64,000 bases of DNA from DATBJG01 sp963790545 (lineage in GTDB: Bacteria; Acidobacteriota; Vicinamibacteria; Vicinamibacterales; JAMQPK01): contig CAWBPA010000020.1 of NCBI GenBank assembly GCA_963790545.1, forward strand, positions 242,515-306,514, written 5' to 3'. Positions 1-9,205 of this stretch are shown one piece after another. Each line of letters begins with the position of its first letter. Positions within the stretch are counted from its first letter, which is position 1. A program made the position numbers and the translations under genes. The notes below the pieces were generated by a model. That model made no database searches. It worked only from the letters and a program-made list of their open reading frames with translations, and was not told where the DNA came from.

Positions 1-604
1 AGGTCGAGCACGTGCGATATGGGATCCGGTACCTTCGCGCCGCACGCGTTGTCGGCGCCTGTGGGAGGCGTCCGCTTCGGATACATCGGCGCCCTGCACG
101 TACACAAGGGCATCGAACTGTTGCTCGAGGCCTTCAGAGGCCTCGAGAATCGCGCCGAGCTGCACATCTACGGATCGGCGTTCGGAAGTCCGATCACTGG
201 CCGCTACGTCGAGCGGATCTCCGCAGTGCCAGCCTCACAGGTCGTTTTCCATGGCGCGTACCGAGAACGCCGCGATCGCCGACATCCTGGGTTCTCTGGA
301 CGTCGTCATCGTCCCAAGCGTGTGGTACGAGAACTCGCCGCTGACGATTCAGGAGGCGTTCGTCGGCCGCGTTCCCGTGATCACGGCGGACCAGGGCGGC
401 ATGGCGGAACTGGTCCGGCACGAGGTGGATGGGCTGCACTTTCGCATCGGCGACGTCGCCGATCTTCGCCGGGTGATGCGCGCTGTCATCGATGATCCAG
501 CACGGCTCGCGCGCCTGCGCGCGAACATTCCGCCCGTGCCGAGCATCGAGGCCCAGAGCGCGCAGGTGCGGTCGCGTTATGAGGCGCTCGTCACCCGGTC
601 TTGA
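1..604 (+). CDS. GT4-family glycosyltransferase, C-terminal part, frameshifted
   Basis: This is the C-terminal half of a GT-B glycosyltransferase. The reading frame is open at the left edge, so the N-terminal acceptor domain lies outside the window. It transfers a sugar from a nucleotide donor, presumably in the cytoplasm during polysaccharide assembly. The donor-binding domain shows the glycine-rich start GYIGALHVHKG and the EX7E motif ENSPLTIQEA. The protein begins in frame 1 and continues in frame 2 after about base 265, where HGAYRE passes into ENAAIADIL, so one base is gained or lost there. It closely resembles the GT4 at 1578-2912. Its last 14 bases overlap the convergent GT2 gene. Confidence 0.8.
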   Translation, partial: GRARAIWDPVPSRRTRCRRLWEASASDTSAPCTYTRASNCCSRPSEASRIAPSCTSTDRRSEVRSLAATSSGSPQCQPHRSFSMARTENAAIADILGSLDVVIVPSVWYENSPLTIQEAFVGRVPVITADQGGMAELVRHEVDGLHFRIGDVADLRRVMRAVIDDPARLARLRANIPPVPSIEAQSAQVRSRYEALVTRS

Positions 605-1544
605 TCGCGGCGTCGCGAGCGCGAATCCGGAGCACCTGCTGCCGGAACGCGTTCGCCCAGACGAGATTGCCGGCCAGGCACATCGGCGACACGAACAGGA
701 AACGTATGAGATACGACCAGCGCGCTCGCGCGAGCCCGACGGCAATCGACGGCAGAATGATGAACGGCGCCAGAAACGCGAGCAGCGGCGCGCTGAAGAA
801 CGGCGCAATCCACCAGTGGCGCAGCACGGCATGATACTCGGCGGCCGATCGGCCCATCTTCCGGTTGTAGTTGAAGAACTCTTTCCACGTGTGGCGGTTC
901 TGGTGCAGGACTTCGACCGCCGGATCGTAGATCACGCCGAAGCCGTTGGCTTGCAGGGCGTGAGAAAAGAGCACGTCCTCGCCGAGCGTTTGATCCGGAA
1001 ATGGCAAGCGCCGCAGGGCCTCCGCCCGATACCCGCTGTTGCAGCCCACCAGGAAGTTCTTGCCCTGCCGAGCCGGCGCCTTGGCCGGAAAGTGATAAAG
1101 GAACTCCAGGAAGTACATCGCGCAGCCACTCAGGCTCGACAGATTGCGGATGCCGACCGAGCCGCCGGCCGCCCCGATCGCCGGATCGACGAGATGCTCC
1201 TCCAGGCGGGCAATCCAATCAGGGGGAACGATGCAATCCTGATCGACGAAGAAGATCAGCGGCGCCCGAGCCTCGGCCGCGCCTCGATTGCGGGCGGCGC
1301 CGGCCGACAGCCGCGTGGGCGAGACGATCAACCGGACTTCCGGAAACTGGTCGCGCACAAACGCGGCGGTGTCGTCGCCCGAGCTTTCGACCACGACGAT
1401 CTCGACGCTCCGCCCGGCGGCGGCGCGCTGCACTGAAGCCAGGCAATCCACAATCGTGGCCGCGCCGCCATAGGCTGGAATCACCACCGAAACATCGAGG
1501 GACGCGGCAGAAGTCACGGGACGTGCGGGAGGGTCGCCAACCAA
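591..1544 (-). CDS. GT2-family glycosyltransferase with C-terminal membrane segments
   Basis: A 317-residue GT-A glycosyltransferase. The N-terminus has the GT2 nucleotide-binding strand VSVVIPAYGGAATI (about residues 18-31) and a DXD-like metal site DQD at 101-103. SAGAARNRG near 80-88 is also typical of the family. Residues of roughly 235-275 are strongly hydrophobic and probably anchor the enzyme in the cytoplasmic membrane. The ATG at 1544 is 33 bases from the divergent GT4 gene, so the two may share a promoter region. The acceptor cannot be read from the sequence. The frame is intact, unlike many neighbours. Confidence 0.88.
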   Translation of the reverse strand: MVGDPPARPVTSAASLDVSVVIPAYGGAATIVDCLASVQRAAAGRSVEIVVVESSGDDTAAFVRDQFPEVRLIVSPTRLSAGAARNRGAAEARAPLIFFVDQDCIVPPDWIARLEEHLVDPAIGAAGGSVGIRNLSSLSGCAMYFLEFLYHFPAKAPARQGKNFLVGCNSGYRAEALRRLPFPDQTLGEDVLFSHALQANGFGVIYDPAVEVLHQNRHTWKEFFNYNRKMGRSAAEYHAVLRHWWIAPFFSAPLLAFLAPFIILPSIAVGLARARWSYLIRFLFVSPMCLAGNLVWANAFRQQVLRIRARDAAIKTG

Positions 1545-1577
1545 CTATGATCGGCAACCTGTCTGAGCGCTGATGCC

Positions 1578-2912
1578 ATGAACGTGCTCATGGTCGTCCA
1601 CCAGTTCCTGCCCCGCCATGTGGCGGGAAGCGAAATCTATACGTTCCGGCTGGCCCGTGCGCTACAAGCCCGCGGCCATCGGCTGCGGCTGTTTTATACG
1701 GAAATTCACCCGGATCGCCCCCAATACGACGAATCTCAGGGCGAATACGAGGGCCTACCCTTCGTGGAAGTCGTCCACAACAGAGACTTCCGGTCGTTTG
1801 AGCAGACTTATCGTGACCCGCGCATGGAAGTGGCCTTTCGACGCGTCCTGGACGACTTCCGCCCGGACGTGGTGCATCTGCAACATCTTCACCTGCACAG
1901 CATCGGCTACCCTGCACTCGTGAAGTCTCGTGGGATCCCGATCGTCTACACGCTACATGATTTCATGCTGATCTGCTTGAACGACGGTTTGCTGCTCAGG
2001 CCTGGTCCGGTGCTGTGCACCGAAGCGGAACCGGGCGCCTGCGCCCGATGTGCGGCCGTGGCGTATCCGCATGTGCCGGTCGCGCCGGGGCCGCTCAATC
2101 GGTTCCAACGGTTGGCGGGCAGGCTCGGTTTCGCGCGCTCGGGCCATCGAACATGGTCGGCCGCCGAGGAACGCGCGAGGGTACGCGCGGTTCGCCTGCG
2201 GCGCGCGGCTGTCGAACAGGCGCTCGCGCACGTGGACGTCTTCATCGCGCCGTCGCGCTTTCTCCGCGAGCAATTTTTGTCGGAGCATCTCGTCGATCCC
2301 GGCCGCATCGTGCATTCAGACTACGGGTTTCACACAGGCTCCGACCAGCGTCCGCCCCCCACCCCGTCCGAACGTCTTCGGCTCGGCTATGTCGGCACCA
2401 TCTCTGAATTCAAGGGTGTCCATCTTCTCGTCGAGGCTGTTCGCGAGCTCCCCCAGGATCGAATCGACTGCCGCATCTACGGCAATCCGCAGGTCTTCCC
2501 CGCCTACACCGAACGCCTCGTGGCGCGCGGCCTGCCAGCCTGCGTGCAGATGGCGGGCACCCTGCCGAACGATCGCATCCAAGATGCGATGGCGACGCTC
2601 GACGCGTTGATCGTGCCGTCCGTGTGGGCGGAGAATTCCCCGCTGACGATTCACGAGGCCTTCATGGCGGGAACACCGGTCATCACGTCGGATTACGGCG
2701 GCATGGCCGAGCTCGTCGGGCACGAGCGAAACGGTCTGCACTTCCGCCGCGGCGACGTGGTCGATCTCCGGCGGCAGCTCCGCCGCCTGCTGGATGAGCC
2801 CTCGCTCCTTGATTCGTTGCGGCGCGGCATGCCGGCGATCAAGACCATCGAGGACGACGCCGCCGACATGGAACGGCACTACGTGCGGCTCAGGAGCCGC
2901 ACGTCCGACTGA
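1578..2912 (+). CDS. GT4-family glycosyltransferase
   Basis: A full-length, 444-residue GT-B glycosyltransferase. The N-terminal domain starts MNVLMVVHQFLPRHVAGSE, the usual GT4 pattern of a beta strand followed by a glycine-containing loop. The C-terminal donor domain has GYVGTISEFKG near 275 and the EX7E motif ENSPLTIHEAF. A cysteine-rich stretch (C-x7-C-x2-C, around residues 147-158) sits in the middle, as in some GT4 proteins that carry a small metal-binding insert; that reading is tentative. It is a paralogue of the truncated gene at 1-604, and the GT2 gene lies between them. Expected role: extension of a surface glycan. Confidence 0.88.
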   Translation: MNVLMVVHQFLPRHVAGSEIYTFRLARALQARGHRLRLFYTEIHPDRPQYDESQGEYEGLPFVEVVHNRDFRSFEQTYRDPRMEVAFRRVLDDFRPDVVHLQHLHLHSIGYPALVKSRGIPIVYTLHDFMLICLNDGLLLRPGPVLCTEAEPGACARCAAVAYPHVPVAPGPLNRFQRLAGRLGFARSGHRTWSAAEERARVRAVRLRRAAVEQALAHVDVFIAPSRFLREQFLSEHLVDPGRIVHSDYGFHTGSDQRPPPTPSERLRLGYVGTISEFKGVHLLVEAVRELPQDRIDCRIYGNPQVFPAYTERLVARGLPACVQMAGTLPNDRIQDAMATLDALIVPSVWAENSPLTIHEAFMAGTPVITSDYGGMAELVGHERNGLHFRRGDVVDLRRQLRRLLDEPSLLDSLRRGMPAIKTIEDDAADMERHYVRLRSRTSD

Positions 2913-2927
2913 CATGCGCCGGCTCGG

Positions 2928-5900
2928 CTACCGCGGCTGCAACTGGCTGTTCGGACGAAAGATCTGACGCAGCCGCTCGTCGAACGGCACCTCGTCGGTG
3001 GGCAACACCGCAATCCGAGGGAGCCGAAGGGGATCTGCGCCCGGACGCACCGCCGCGGCCACGCAGGTGACGGCGCCGCGGTAGCCAGCGTCATCCACGA
3101 TTTCGACTGTCCGGTCGTCGTGATCGCCGTAGGGATACGCGAACATCGTCACCGGTCGCCCGATTGCCGCCTCGAGGTTCCAGCGGTTTGCGATGACGTC
3201 GTGGCGGATCTGAGCATCGGGATGGGCTGAGTACGACAAGTGCGCAGCGCCGTGCCCGCCGATGCTGTGGCGCGGCCGGCGGGACAGGTCGACGAGCTGC
3301 GCGCGACTCATCACGCGCGGCAACTGCGCCCACGTGCGACCGGACCATTCGGAGATCAGCTTCACCAGCTCGGACCGCACAGGCTCGGGAGACGTGCGCA
3401 CGACGTGGTAGAGCGTCCAGTGGGCATCCGCGCGCTCTTTGGCCGTGGCCGTCGACAACATCCGCACCTGGCCGTCGATCTCCAGTTGAAGCTGCGTGGG
3501 GACATTGTCGCCGCCGAAAAAGGCTGATTCCAGGACGTCCCACCAGAACGGGGTCTGGCCGGTCAGAGCGTGATCGGTGAAGAAGAATGTCGCCGGGATT
3601 CCTGCCTCCAGAAGTATCGGCGACGCCTCCACGAGATTGTCCAGATATCCGTCGTCGAACGTCACGGCGACGCCGCGTTCGGGCAGCCAGCCTTCGCGAA
3701 AGGCTGAGGCGAGCTGCGCCAGCGACACGGGCTGGTAATCTCGCCGCACCAGATCCATCTGCATTCGGAAATGCTCGGGCGCAATGGCCAGGCCGTGAAC
3801 GTCCGAGTCGACGCGCGTGACGCGGTGATACAGGAGCACGACCGCCGTGGGTTCCGGCGACGAAGGGCGAACGTGCGGCGCGACGCCCGGCTTCACCGCG
3901 CGAATCCCGACGAGCGTCGGATTGAACGGATCGTAGCTCTCGAATTCCTCGGCGCTGATTTCCTGGCACGCCAGTCCGGCCGTGAAGGCCAGCGTGGCCA
4001 GCGGGTTGCCGAATGTCTGGATCGTCTGATGGGATGTCGGCACGACGCCGCGGAAGAGCTCGCGAGCGCCGGCTTCCGTGACGCGCCAGAAGTCGCCATT
4101 CGGCCCGTACTCGAGGCACACGCGGCTCGCACACGGCATGGTGACGAGCAGCACGCCGCCAGGCTTGAGAATCCTGACGGCCTCCCGGATGACGGCGGCC
4201 ATGTCGTTGATGACATGAATCGTCTGGGTGAGGATGAAACAGTCGTACGTGTTCGAGGGAATGCCCTCGAGGCGCCGTAGATCTCCGTTGAGGTTGGCGC
4301 GGGTGTTGTGGATGTCCACATCGATGACATCGCTGTGTGTGACACGTTGGCGCCCGAACCGCCGTGTGTAGTCCGCTTCCTGGATTTCGAGCACGCGCCC
4401 CTGGACGTCGGCGGCGTGTGCTTCGAGAAACCGCTCGATGTAGTACCGATCGATCGGGGTGCCGCGTTCGTAGCCCCAATCGGCACTGACGGGTGTCGTC
4501 CGCCTGAGGTCATCCCACACGATCGCCTCGGCGCCCGCGGCCCGCAACCGTTCTGCCGCCGCCTGCGCCTCGTCGCGCAGCCGCGTCCGCTCCGCGACCA
4601 GCGCGTCGCGCCGTCGCAGCAGCCGCCGATAACGGCCAGCCAGCGCGCGCATGGACCGTTCGCGATCGCACAGCGCGTCGACCAGGTGGTCGCGGTACAG
4701 GCCGAGGTGCGCGTCCACGACGCGGCCGATCGCGCCGGTCTCCCTGGCCGCGGCAAGCCGTCGACGGTAGGCAGAGTCGCGCGACGGCTCGTGTCCGATC
4801 AGGAACGTTTCGATCACGGCACCCCGACCCCCGCCCGCGAGCAGCCGAATCCAGAACTCCGGCCATTCCAGCGCGGGAAGCACCTCGTCGAAGCCTCCGG
4901 CGCGTGCCCAGGCCGATCGACAGAACACCGTCGGCCCTGGCATCGCCGACAAGTCGTTCAGGACCGAGGACAGGGTGGGGTTTGGGCGGCGCTCGGTCTG
5001 AAGACCCGATTCGGCCGGCATGCGAGCCCAGGCCGTGACGAAATCGAGGTGCGGCTCCGCCCCAAGTCGCGCTGACGCCGTCGACAGGTAGGCCGGATCG
5101 ATCGTGTCTCCAGGTTCGAGAAAGACGAAGGCGTCGCCCTGTGCCGCGGCGATGGCTTCGTTTCGCTGTCCGCCGGGCGCGCCCGCACGGACCGTCACGC
5201 AGCGAACGCGCGTCGTCGGCCAGATGGACTGCAATCGATCGATGAGCGCACGAGGCGTGTTGCTGCCGCAGGCAACGACGATGTCCGGCTGCACGTCGAC
5301 GCTTCGGACGACGAGTTCGACGAGCCCAAAGGCGCCTCCGGCGCCGCTGGTCGCGTCCACAATGATCGACATCTGCGGGGATGTCACCGTCGCTCGAACA
5401 GCCATCGAGTACACGGTCCGGAGCGGCCGTGTGAGCCGCCAGCTCCGCGACGAGCGGATCATTCGGATCTCGGACCGCAGGCCCGCGATGTCTTCGCGGT
5501 CATCCAGTTCGGCCAGCCGGTGCGCGGCGGCGCGCGCGTCGTCGCGCCTGCGCTCGATCTCTGGCGCCAGCGAGCCGCAATCGAGCTCCAGATCGTGCGC
5601 TTCGGCCAGCACCGTCATGCGATCGATCTCCCGGCGTGAGATCAGCGCGGCGGCGTGCGCAGCAAAGCTGGACCGGTGCTTCTGGACCATGTAGCGGTAC
5701 AGTTCGACGTGGGTGTCGCTCTGCATCATCTCCCGGCTCATCGAATCGGACCGCTGCCGGTAGTGGAACAACACCTCGGGAATGATGTGGCCCCGATACC
5801 CGCGTTCGACCATGCCAATCCAGAGATCCCAGTCCTCGCAGCCCTGGCGCATCGACTCGTCCGACAACCCGACGCCAAAGAGCGCTTCGCGTCGCGTCAG

Positions 5901-6347
5901 CGCGGCGCCATTGATGGTGTTCATGTCGAGCAGTGCGGGGAACTCCGCGCTGGCGGGCGTCCAGTCGTGCTCGTCGTCGCCGAACGTGCGCAGCCAGTGC
6001 GAGACGAAGGCGATCTCCGGCCGGGTGTCGAGCACCGCGACCGATTTCTCCAGATATGTCGGCGCGAGCCGGTCGTCGGCGTCCAGCGTGCACACGTATT
6101 TGCCGCTGGTCTGGCGGATGCCCTCGTTTCTCGCGCCCGGCAGCCCGCGGTTCTCGACGCGGACGATGCGCGTTTTGGGCTTCTGGTAGGACTTGAGCAG
6201 CTCGACGGTCTCGGAATCGGTCGAGCCGTCATCCACGATCAGGATGTCGAAATCCTGATAGGTCTGGGCCAGCACGCTGTCGACAGCCTCGTCCAGAAAT
6301 CGGCCGAGGTTGTAGCACGTGATGATGACGGAAACGGCAGGCGCCAT
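2928..6347 (-). CDS. Four-module protein: GT2, GT2-like, methyltransferase, polysaccharide deacetylase
   Basis: One uninterrupted 1139-residue frame. Module 1 (about 1-230) is a GT2 glycosyltransferase with VSVIITCYN and the DXD site DADD at 89-92. Module 2 (about 325-540) has a degenerate GT2 fold in which EPGD (411-414) stands where DXD is expected, so it may not be catalytic. A charged, probably coiled-coil stretch follows (about 560-605). Module 3 (about 610-820) is a class I SAM methyltransferase-like domain with VLEIQEADY, DVIDVDIH and ILKPGGVLLVTMP. Module 4 (about 835-1130) is a NodB-type deacetylase with TFDDGY at 896-901 and a HxxxH metal site at 1032-1036. The gene converges on the GT4 gene, leaving 15 bases. 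No signal peptide is visible. Confidence 0.88.
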   Translation of the reverse strand: MAPAVSVIITCYNLGRFLDEAVDSVLAQTYQDFDILIVDDGSTDSETVELLKSYQKPKTRIVRVENRGLPGARNEGIRQTSGKYVCTLDADDRLAPTYLEKSVAVLDTRPEIAFVSHWLRTFGDDEHDWTPASAEFPALLDMNTINGAALTRREALFGVGLSDESMRQGCEDWDLWIGMVERGYRGHIIPEVLFHYRQRSDSMSREMMQSDTHVELYRYMVQKHRSSFAAHAAALISRREIDRMTVLAEAHDLELDCGSLAPEIERRRDDARAAAHRLAELDDREDIAGLRSEIRMIRSSRSWRLTRPLRTVYSMAVRATVTSPQMSIIVDATSGAGGAFGLVELVVRSVDVQPDIVVACGSNTPRALIDRLQSIWPTTRVRCVTVRAGAPGGQRNEAIAAAQGDAFVFLEPGDTIDPAYLSTASARLGAEPHLDFVTAWARMPAESGLQTERRPNPTLSSVLNDLSAMPGPTVFCRSAWARAGGFDEVLPALEWPEFWIRLLAGGGRGAVIETFLIGHEPSRDSAYRRRLAAARETGAIGRVVDAHLGLYRDHLVDALCDRERSMRALAGRYRRLLRRRDALVAERTRLRDEAQAAAERLRAAGAEAIVWDDLRRTTPVSADWGYERGTPIDRYYIERFLEAHAADVQGRVLEIQEADYTRRFGRQRVTHSDVIDVDIHNTRANLNGDLRRLEGIPSNTYDCFILTQTIHVINDMAAVIREAVRILKPGGVLLVTMPCASRVCLEYGPNGDFWRVTEAGARELFRGVVPTSHQTIQTFGNPLATLAFTAGLACQEISAEEFESYDPFNPTLVGIRAVKPGVAPHVRPSSPEPTAVVLLYHRVTRVDSDVHGLAIAPEHFRMQMDLVRRDYQPVSLAQLASAFREGWLPERGVAVTFDDGYLDNLVEASPILLEAGIPATFFFTDHALTGQTPFWWDVLESAFFGGDNVPTQLQLEIDGQVRMLSTATAKERADAHWTLYHVVRTSPEPVRSELVKLISEWSGRTWAQLPRVMSRAQLVDLSRRPRHSIGGHGAAHLSYSAHPDAQIRHDVIANRWNLEAAIGRPVTMFAYPYGDHDDRTVEIVDDAGYRGAVTCVAAAVRPGADPLRLPRIAVLPTDEVPFDERLRQIFRPNSQLQPR

Positions 6348-6364
6348 GGAAACCGGAGAGTACC

Positions 6365-7768
6365 CTATTCGAGCGCCTCACCGGAACTTTCTGACACAGC
6401 CTCGAGTTCCAGCCAGATCCGCCGGCCATCCCAGTCGCCGACGGCCCCCGTCGCCTGCGGGAGCACTCCATCGCGGTCGAAGACACCAAGGGCGATTGCA
6501 TGTGCACCCCGAAGCTGCTGGCTCGACAGCACGAGGGTGTCGCACCAGGCATGGTCGGCCTGCCCAGCCGAAGGTGTGAGAATCTGCGGATAGTCAGCTT
6601 GGTTCAGAATGCGACCCGAGCGATCGATCAAGTGGACCGCGATCGCGCGGCCTTCCGGCTGGGCGACCGCTGCCCGCCATTCGAGTTTCAGCTTGATCCC
6701 ACCGGAAGTCAATCGCCTGGCCCAGACGGTGGTCAGCTCGAGGTCGCTCCCGAATCCGACATGTCGCACGAGGCCGAGTCCGCTCTCGATGGCGGAGCAC
6801 CGCCGTTGCTTCCACCCAGCCACGTCCGCAACGTCCGGGTACGTCAGAGTGTCCGCCTGCAGGTTCGGCGACGCGAGCGCATCGCGGACCGCCGTCGCCA
6901 CACGAGCGTCGTACCCGAACGTTCGACCCGCATGGGCGAGATACCACTCGAGGAAGAACCGACGGCTTTCTTCGTAGGCTCCCGAGCCGGCCACGCGCGC
7001 GCAGATCGAGTCGTCGTGCTGGCGGTACTGCTCCCAGCAACTGGCTGACACGACTACTGGAGAGTCGAGGTACACCTTGATGAGGAACGCCTGGTCCTCG
7101 TACATGCCTCCCCATCTGGTGAATTCATCCACGAATCCTCCAACGCGGTCGAAAACCTTTCGTCGGATCATCAGCGCGCTCGGGGGAGGTGCGGCGCCAA
7201 GACCCAACGGGTAATTCACCAATGCCAGCAGCGGGGCGCGGACGAGCCATTCAGGCTCCGGCGCAGGCTCGGGCACGACGTCGGCGATGGACGAGCCGTC
7301 TCCTTTCCACGAGTACCAATAGACGGAGCGGCCGTACGAGAGGCCCGCGCTCGGAAAGGCCTCCATCAGACGGACCTGTTCCTCCAGCTTCCGCGGCAGC
7401 CACACGTCGTCGGCGTCGAGCAGCGCCACGAGAGGCGATTCGACAAAGCTCAGGGCAAGATTGCGCGAGGGCGCGAGCCCGCGGTTCACACCGCCTGGAT
7501 GCTCATGGCAATAGATCCGGCCCGGAAACCGATCGACGTATTCGCGCGCGATTCGCGGGCTCTCGTCGGTCGAGCCATCGTTCACCAGATGGATCTCCCA
7601 ATCACGATAGGTCTGCTCGATGACGCTGTCGATCGCCTCCGCAAGGAACAGACCGGGATTGAGAAACGGAACGATGACCGAAACGCCCACTCGACGGGAT
7701 CCCCCGGATCCGACGGCTCTTGTTTCCCGGCCTCGGTCGAATGACAGTTTCCGTGCGCGATGCCTCAT
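6365..7768 (-). CDS. GT2-family glycosyltransferase with extra C-terminal domain
   Basis: A GT-A enzyme with VSVIVPFLNPG, VNDGSTDE and the metal site LLDADD, followed by a long C-terminal part (about 200 residues) that I do not recognise and that may bind carbohydrate. The frame could open at 7855, but that would overlap the upstream methyltransferase by 41 bases. The ATG at 7768 avoids the overlap and keeps the whole GT2 fold, so I chose it. It is the last gene of the minus-strand operon 9897-6365 and lies 17 bases before the four-module gene. Confidence 0.83.
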   Translation of the reverse strand: MRHRARKLSFDRGRETRAVGSGGSRRVGVSVIVPFLNPGLFLAEAIDSVIEQTYRDWEIHLVNDGSTDESPRIAREYVDRFPGRIYCHEHPGGVNRGLAPSRNLALSFVESPLVALLDADDVWLPRKLEEQVRLMEAFPSAGLSYGRSVYWYSWKGDGSSIADVVPEPAPEPEWLVRAPLLALVNYPLGLGAAPPPSALMIRRKVFDRVGGFVDEFTRWGGMYEDQAFLIKVYLDSPVVVSASCWEQYRQHDDSICARVAGSGAYEESRRFFLEWYLAHAGRTFGYDARVATAVRDALASPNLQADTLTYPDVADVAGWKQRRCSAIESGLGLVRHVGFGSDLELTTVWARRLTSGGIKLKLEWRAAVAQPEGRAIAVHLIDRSGRILNQADYPQILTPSAGQADHAWCDTLVLSSQQLRGAHAIALGVFDRDGVLPQATGAVGDWDGRRIWLELEAVSESSGEALE

Positions 7769-7814
7769 GAGGCAGCAAATCGAGCCACTCTCTCGGGAAA
7801 GTTCGGGATCGCAG

Positions 7815-8546
7815 TCACACGCGCATTGACGAATGGCGGATTCGAGCAAGAGCACTCGCTGACCGGATCGCGTTCCGCAAACGAGGGCCTTTCCTCAGAC
7901 CAATCACGAAATCAGTGTAACGGACCGCGTCGAGGCCGAATGCGCGTCCTAGGGCTCGCCATTCGCCCTCGCTGACTCGCCAACGGGGATCGTTCGGCTC
8001 ACTCGTCCAATGCAACCCGACTTTGTCCGTCAGAATAACGCCGTCCGTCTTGAGCGCCGAGGAATAACTTGCGAGCATTGTCGAAAGATGAGTCCGGCAA
8101 CAGCAAAACGTCGTCGGATTATTGTCCACAATGTAGTCGTATCGGCACTTCAATCGCAGGAGCAAGCTCGGGGAGTACCTGTTCCCAAGCATCGGCCGGT
8201 AGTTTCGAAGATCCAGATCGCGCGCGTGACTCAACTCTTGCTCCTGTATGGTGATACCGTCGATGACTCTCGCCGTCTGATGAAATCGCTGCGCAAGACT
8301 CGAATTCCCGATACCCACGTGAAGAATGGCCTTTCCACTGATCTGCTCGCCTTCTAGCACGTCTTCAATCCGCAGTTGGTCCGGCGTCGTCTCTTGATCC
8401 GTCCAGTCGCGCCAGTCAGGGGTTTCATCGACACCCGAACTCTCGCGGGACCCGCACCAGATAGGCAGCGTATCGAGCCTCGTCGCACTCCATAGAGCCG
8501 CCCTTGCTCGCCACCGCACGGACAACAAGGTGAACAGATCCTTCAT
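7815..8546 (-). CDS. SAM-dependent methyltransferase-like protein
   Basis: A 243-residue protein with a class I methyltransferase motif I, ILHVGIGNSSLAQRF, near the middle of the first half, and a YDYIVDN strand later that suits motif II/III. The Pfam subfamily is not clear, and catalysis is inferred only from the fold motif. Its start overlaps the stop of the deacetylase gene by 4 bases (ATGA), the sign of translational coupling. Its setting between a deacetylase and a GT2 suggests it modifies a glycan or a lipid-linked sugar. Confidence 0.65.
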   Translation of the reverse strand: MKDLFTLLSVRWRARAALWSATRLDTLPIWCGSRESSGVDETPDWRDWTDQETTPDQLRIEDVLEGEQISGKAILHVGIGNSSLAQRFHQTARVIDGITIQEQELSHARDLDLRNYRPMLGNRYSPSLLLRLKCRYDYIVDNNPTTFCCCRTHLSTMLASYSSALKTDGVILTDKVGLHWTSEPNDPRWRVSEGEWRALGRAFGLDAVRYTDFVIGLRKGPRLRNAIRSASALARIRHSSMRV

Positions 8547-9205
8547 GATCCAGCGCGCGCCGCGAGAGGCATGCGTAGGATTTCACTCATGTCCTGGGTC
8601 GACAGTGCGGTGTGGCGATCGGCGGTGATCCGATTCAGTTGCCATCTGTCATTCGGTTTGCCGTTGGTGACTGAGACCGCACCCTCGAATCGGCGGCGCG
8701 CGATTTCAACCGCTCGGTCGTCGTGGGACCCTGCAGGGTAGGAGAACCACCTAAAGTGTGGATGTGGGAATCTCTGATGCAGGCCCGGCGGCACCGTCAT
8801 CTCGTCCTCGATCGCGTCGTCACTGAGGTCCGGAAGCTCGGCGTGTGTTCGGCTGTGCCACTGCAAACGCCCACCGTGTCGCGTCAACTCCTCGAGGTGA
8901 CCCAGGTCCATGTGCCGGGTTGGCGGTTCGCCCGGATCGAAATTGTTCCAACCGCCAATCAGGCCGCCTATGACGAACATCTCGAACGGAACGCCGTGCG
9001 CGGCGAGCACGGGAAGAGCGTGATGATAGACATTCTCATAGGCGTCGTCGAACGTGATGACAACCTCGTTCTCGGGCGACTCATAGTCAGCCAGGTAGAC
9101 GAACCGCCGATCTTTGAGATTCGCTATTTGCCTGTCCAGATCCCCGGGTGTGATCCACCAGATGGTGGGTGTGATGATGTCAACCTTGTGGTACATCAGG
9201 ATCAT
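8543..9205 (-). CDS. Polysaccharide deacetylase (NodB-like)
   Basis: A 220-residue carbohydrate esterase family 4 type domain. It shows the catalytic and metal Asp pair in TFDDAY (residues 51-56) and the HxxxH metal site HSRTH (117-121). It has no signal peptide, so it may act in the cytoplasm on lipid-linked intermediates, or simply be poorly predicted for export. It overlaps its neighbours by 4 bases on both sides and belongs to the operon GT2 - deacetylase - methyltransferase - GT2. It is one of three deacetylase domains in the window. Confidence 0.85.
   Translation of the reverse strand: MILMYHKVDIITPTIWWITPGDLDRQIANLKDRRFVYLADYESPENEVVITFDDAYENVYHHALPVLAAHGVPFEMFVIGGLIGGWNNFDPGEPPTRHMDLGHLEELTRHGGRLQWHSRTHAELPDLSDDAIEDEMTVPPGLHQRFPHPHFRWFSYPAGSHDDRAVEIARRRFEGAVSVTNGKPNDRWQLNRITADRHTALSTQDMSEILRMPLAARAGS

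Noticed and set aside
3091..4479. Long open frame on the minus strand in another register of the four-module gene
   Set aside because: Arginine-rich composition and complete overlap with a gene that carries real motifs; a high-G+C shadow.
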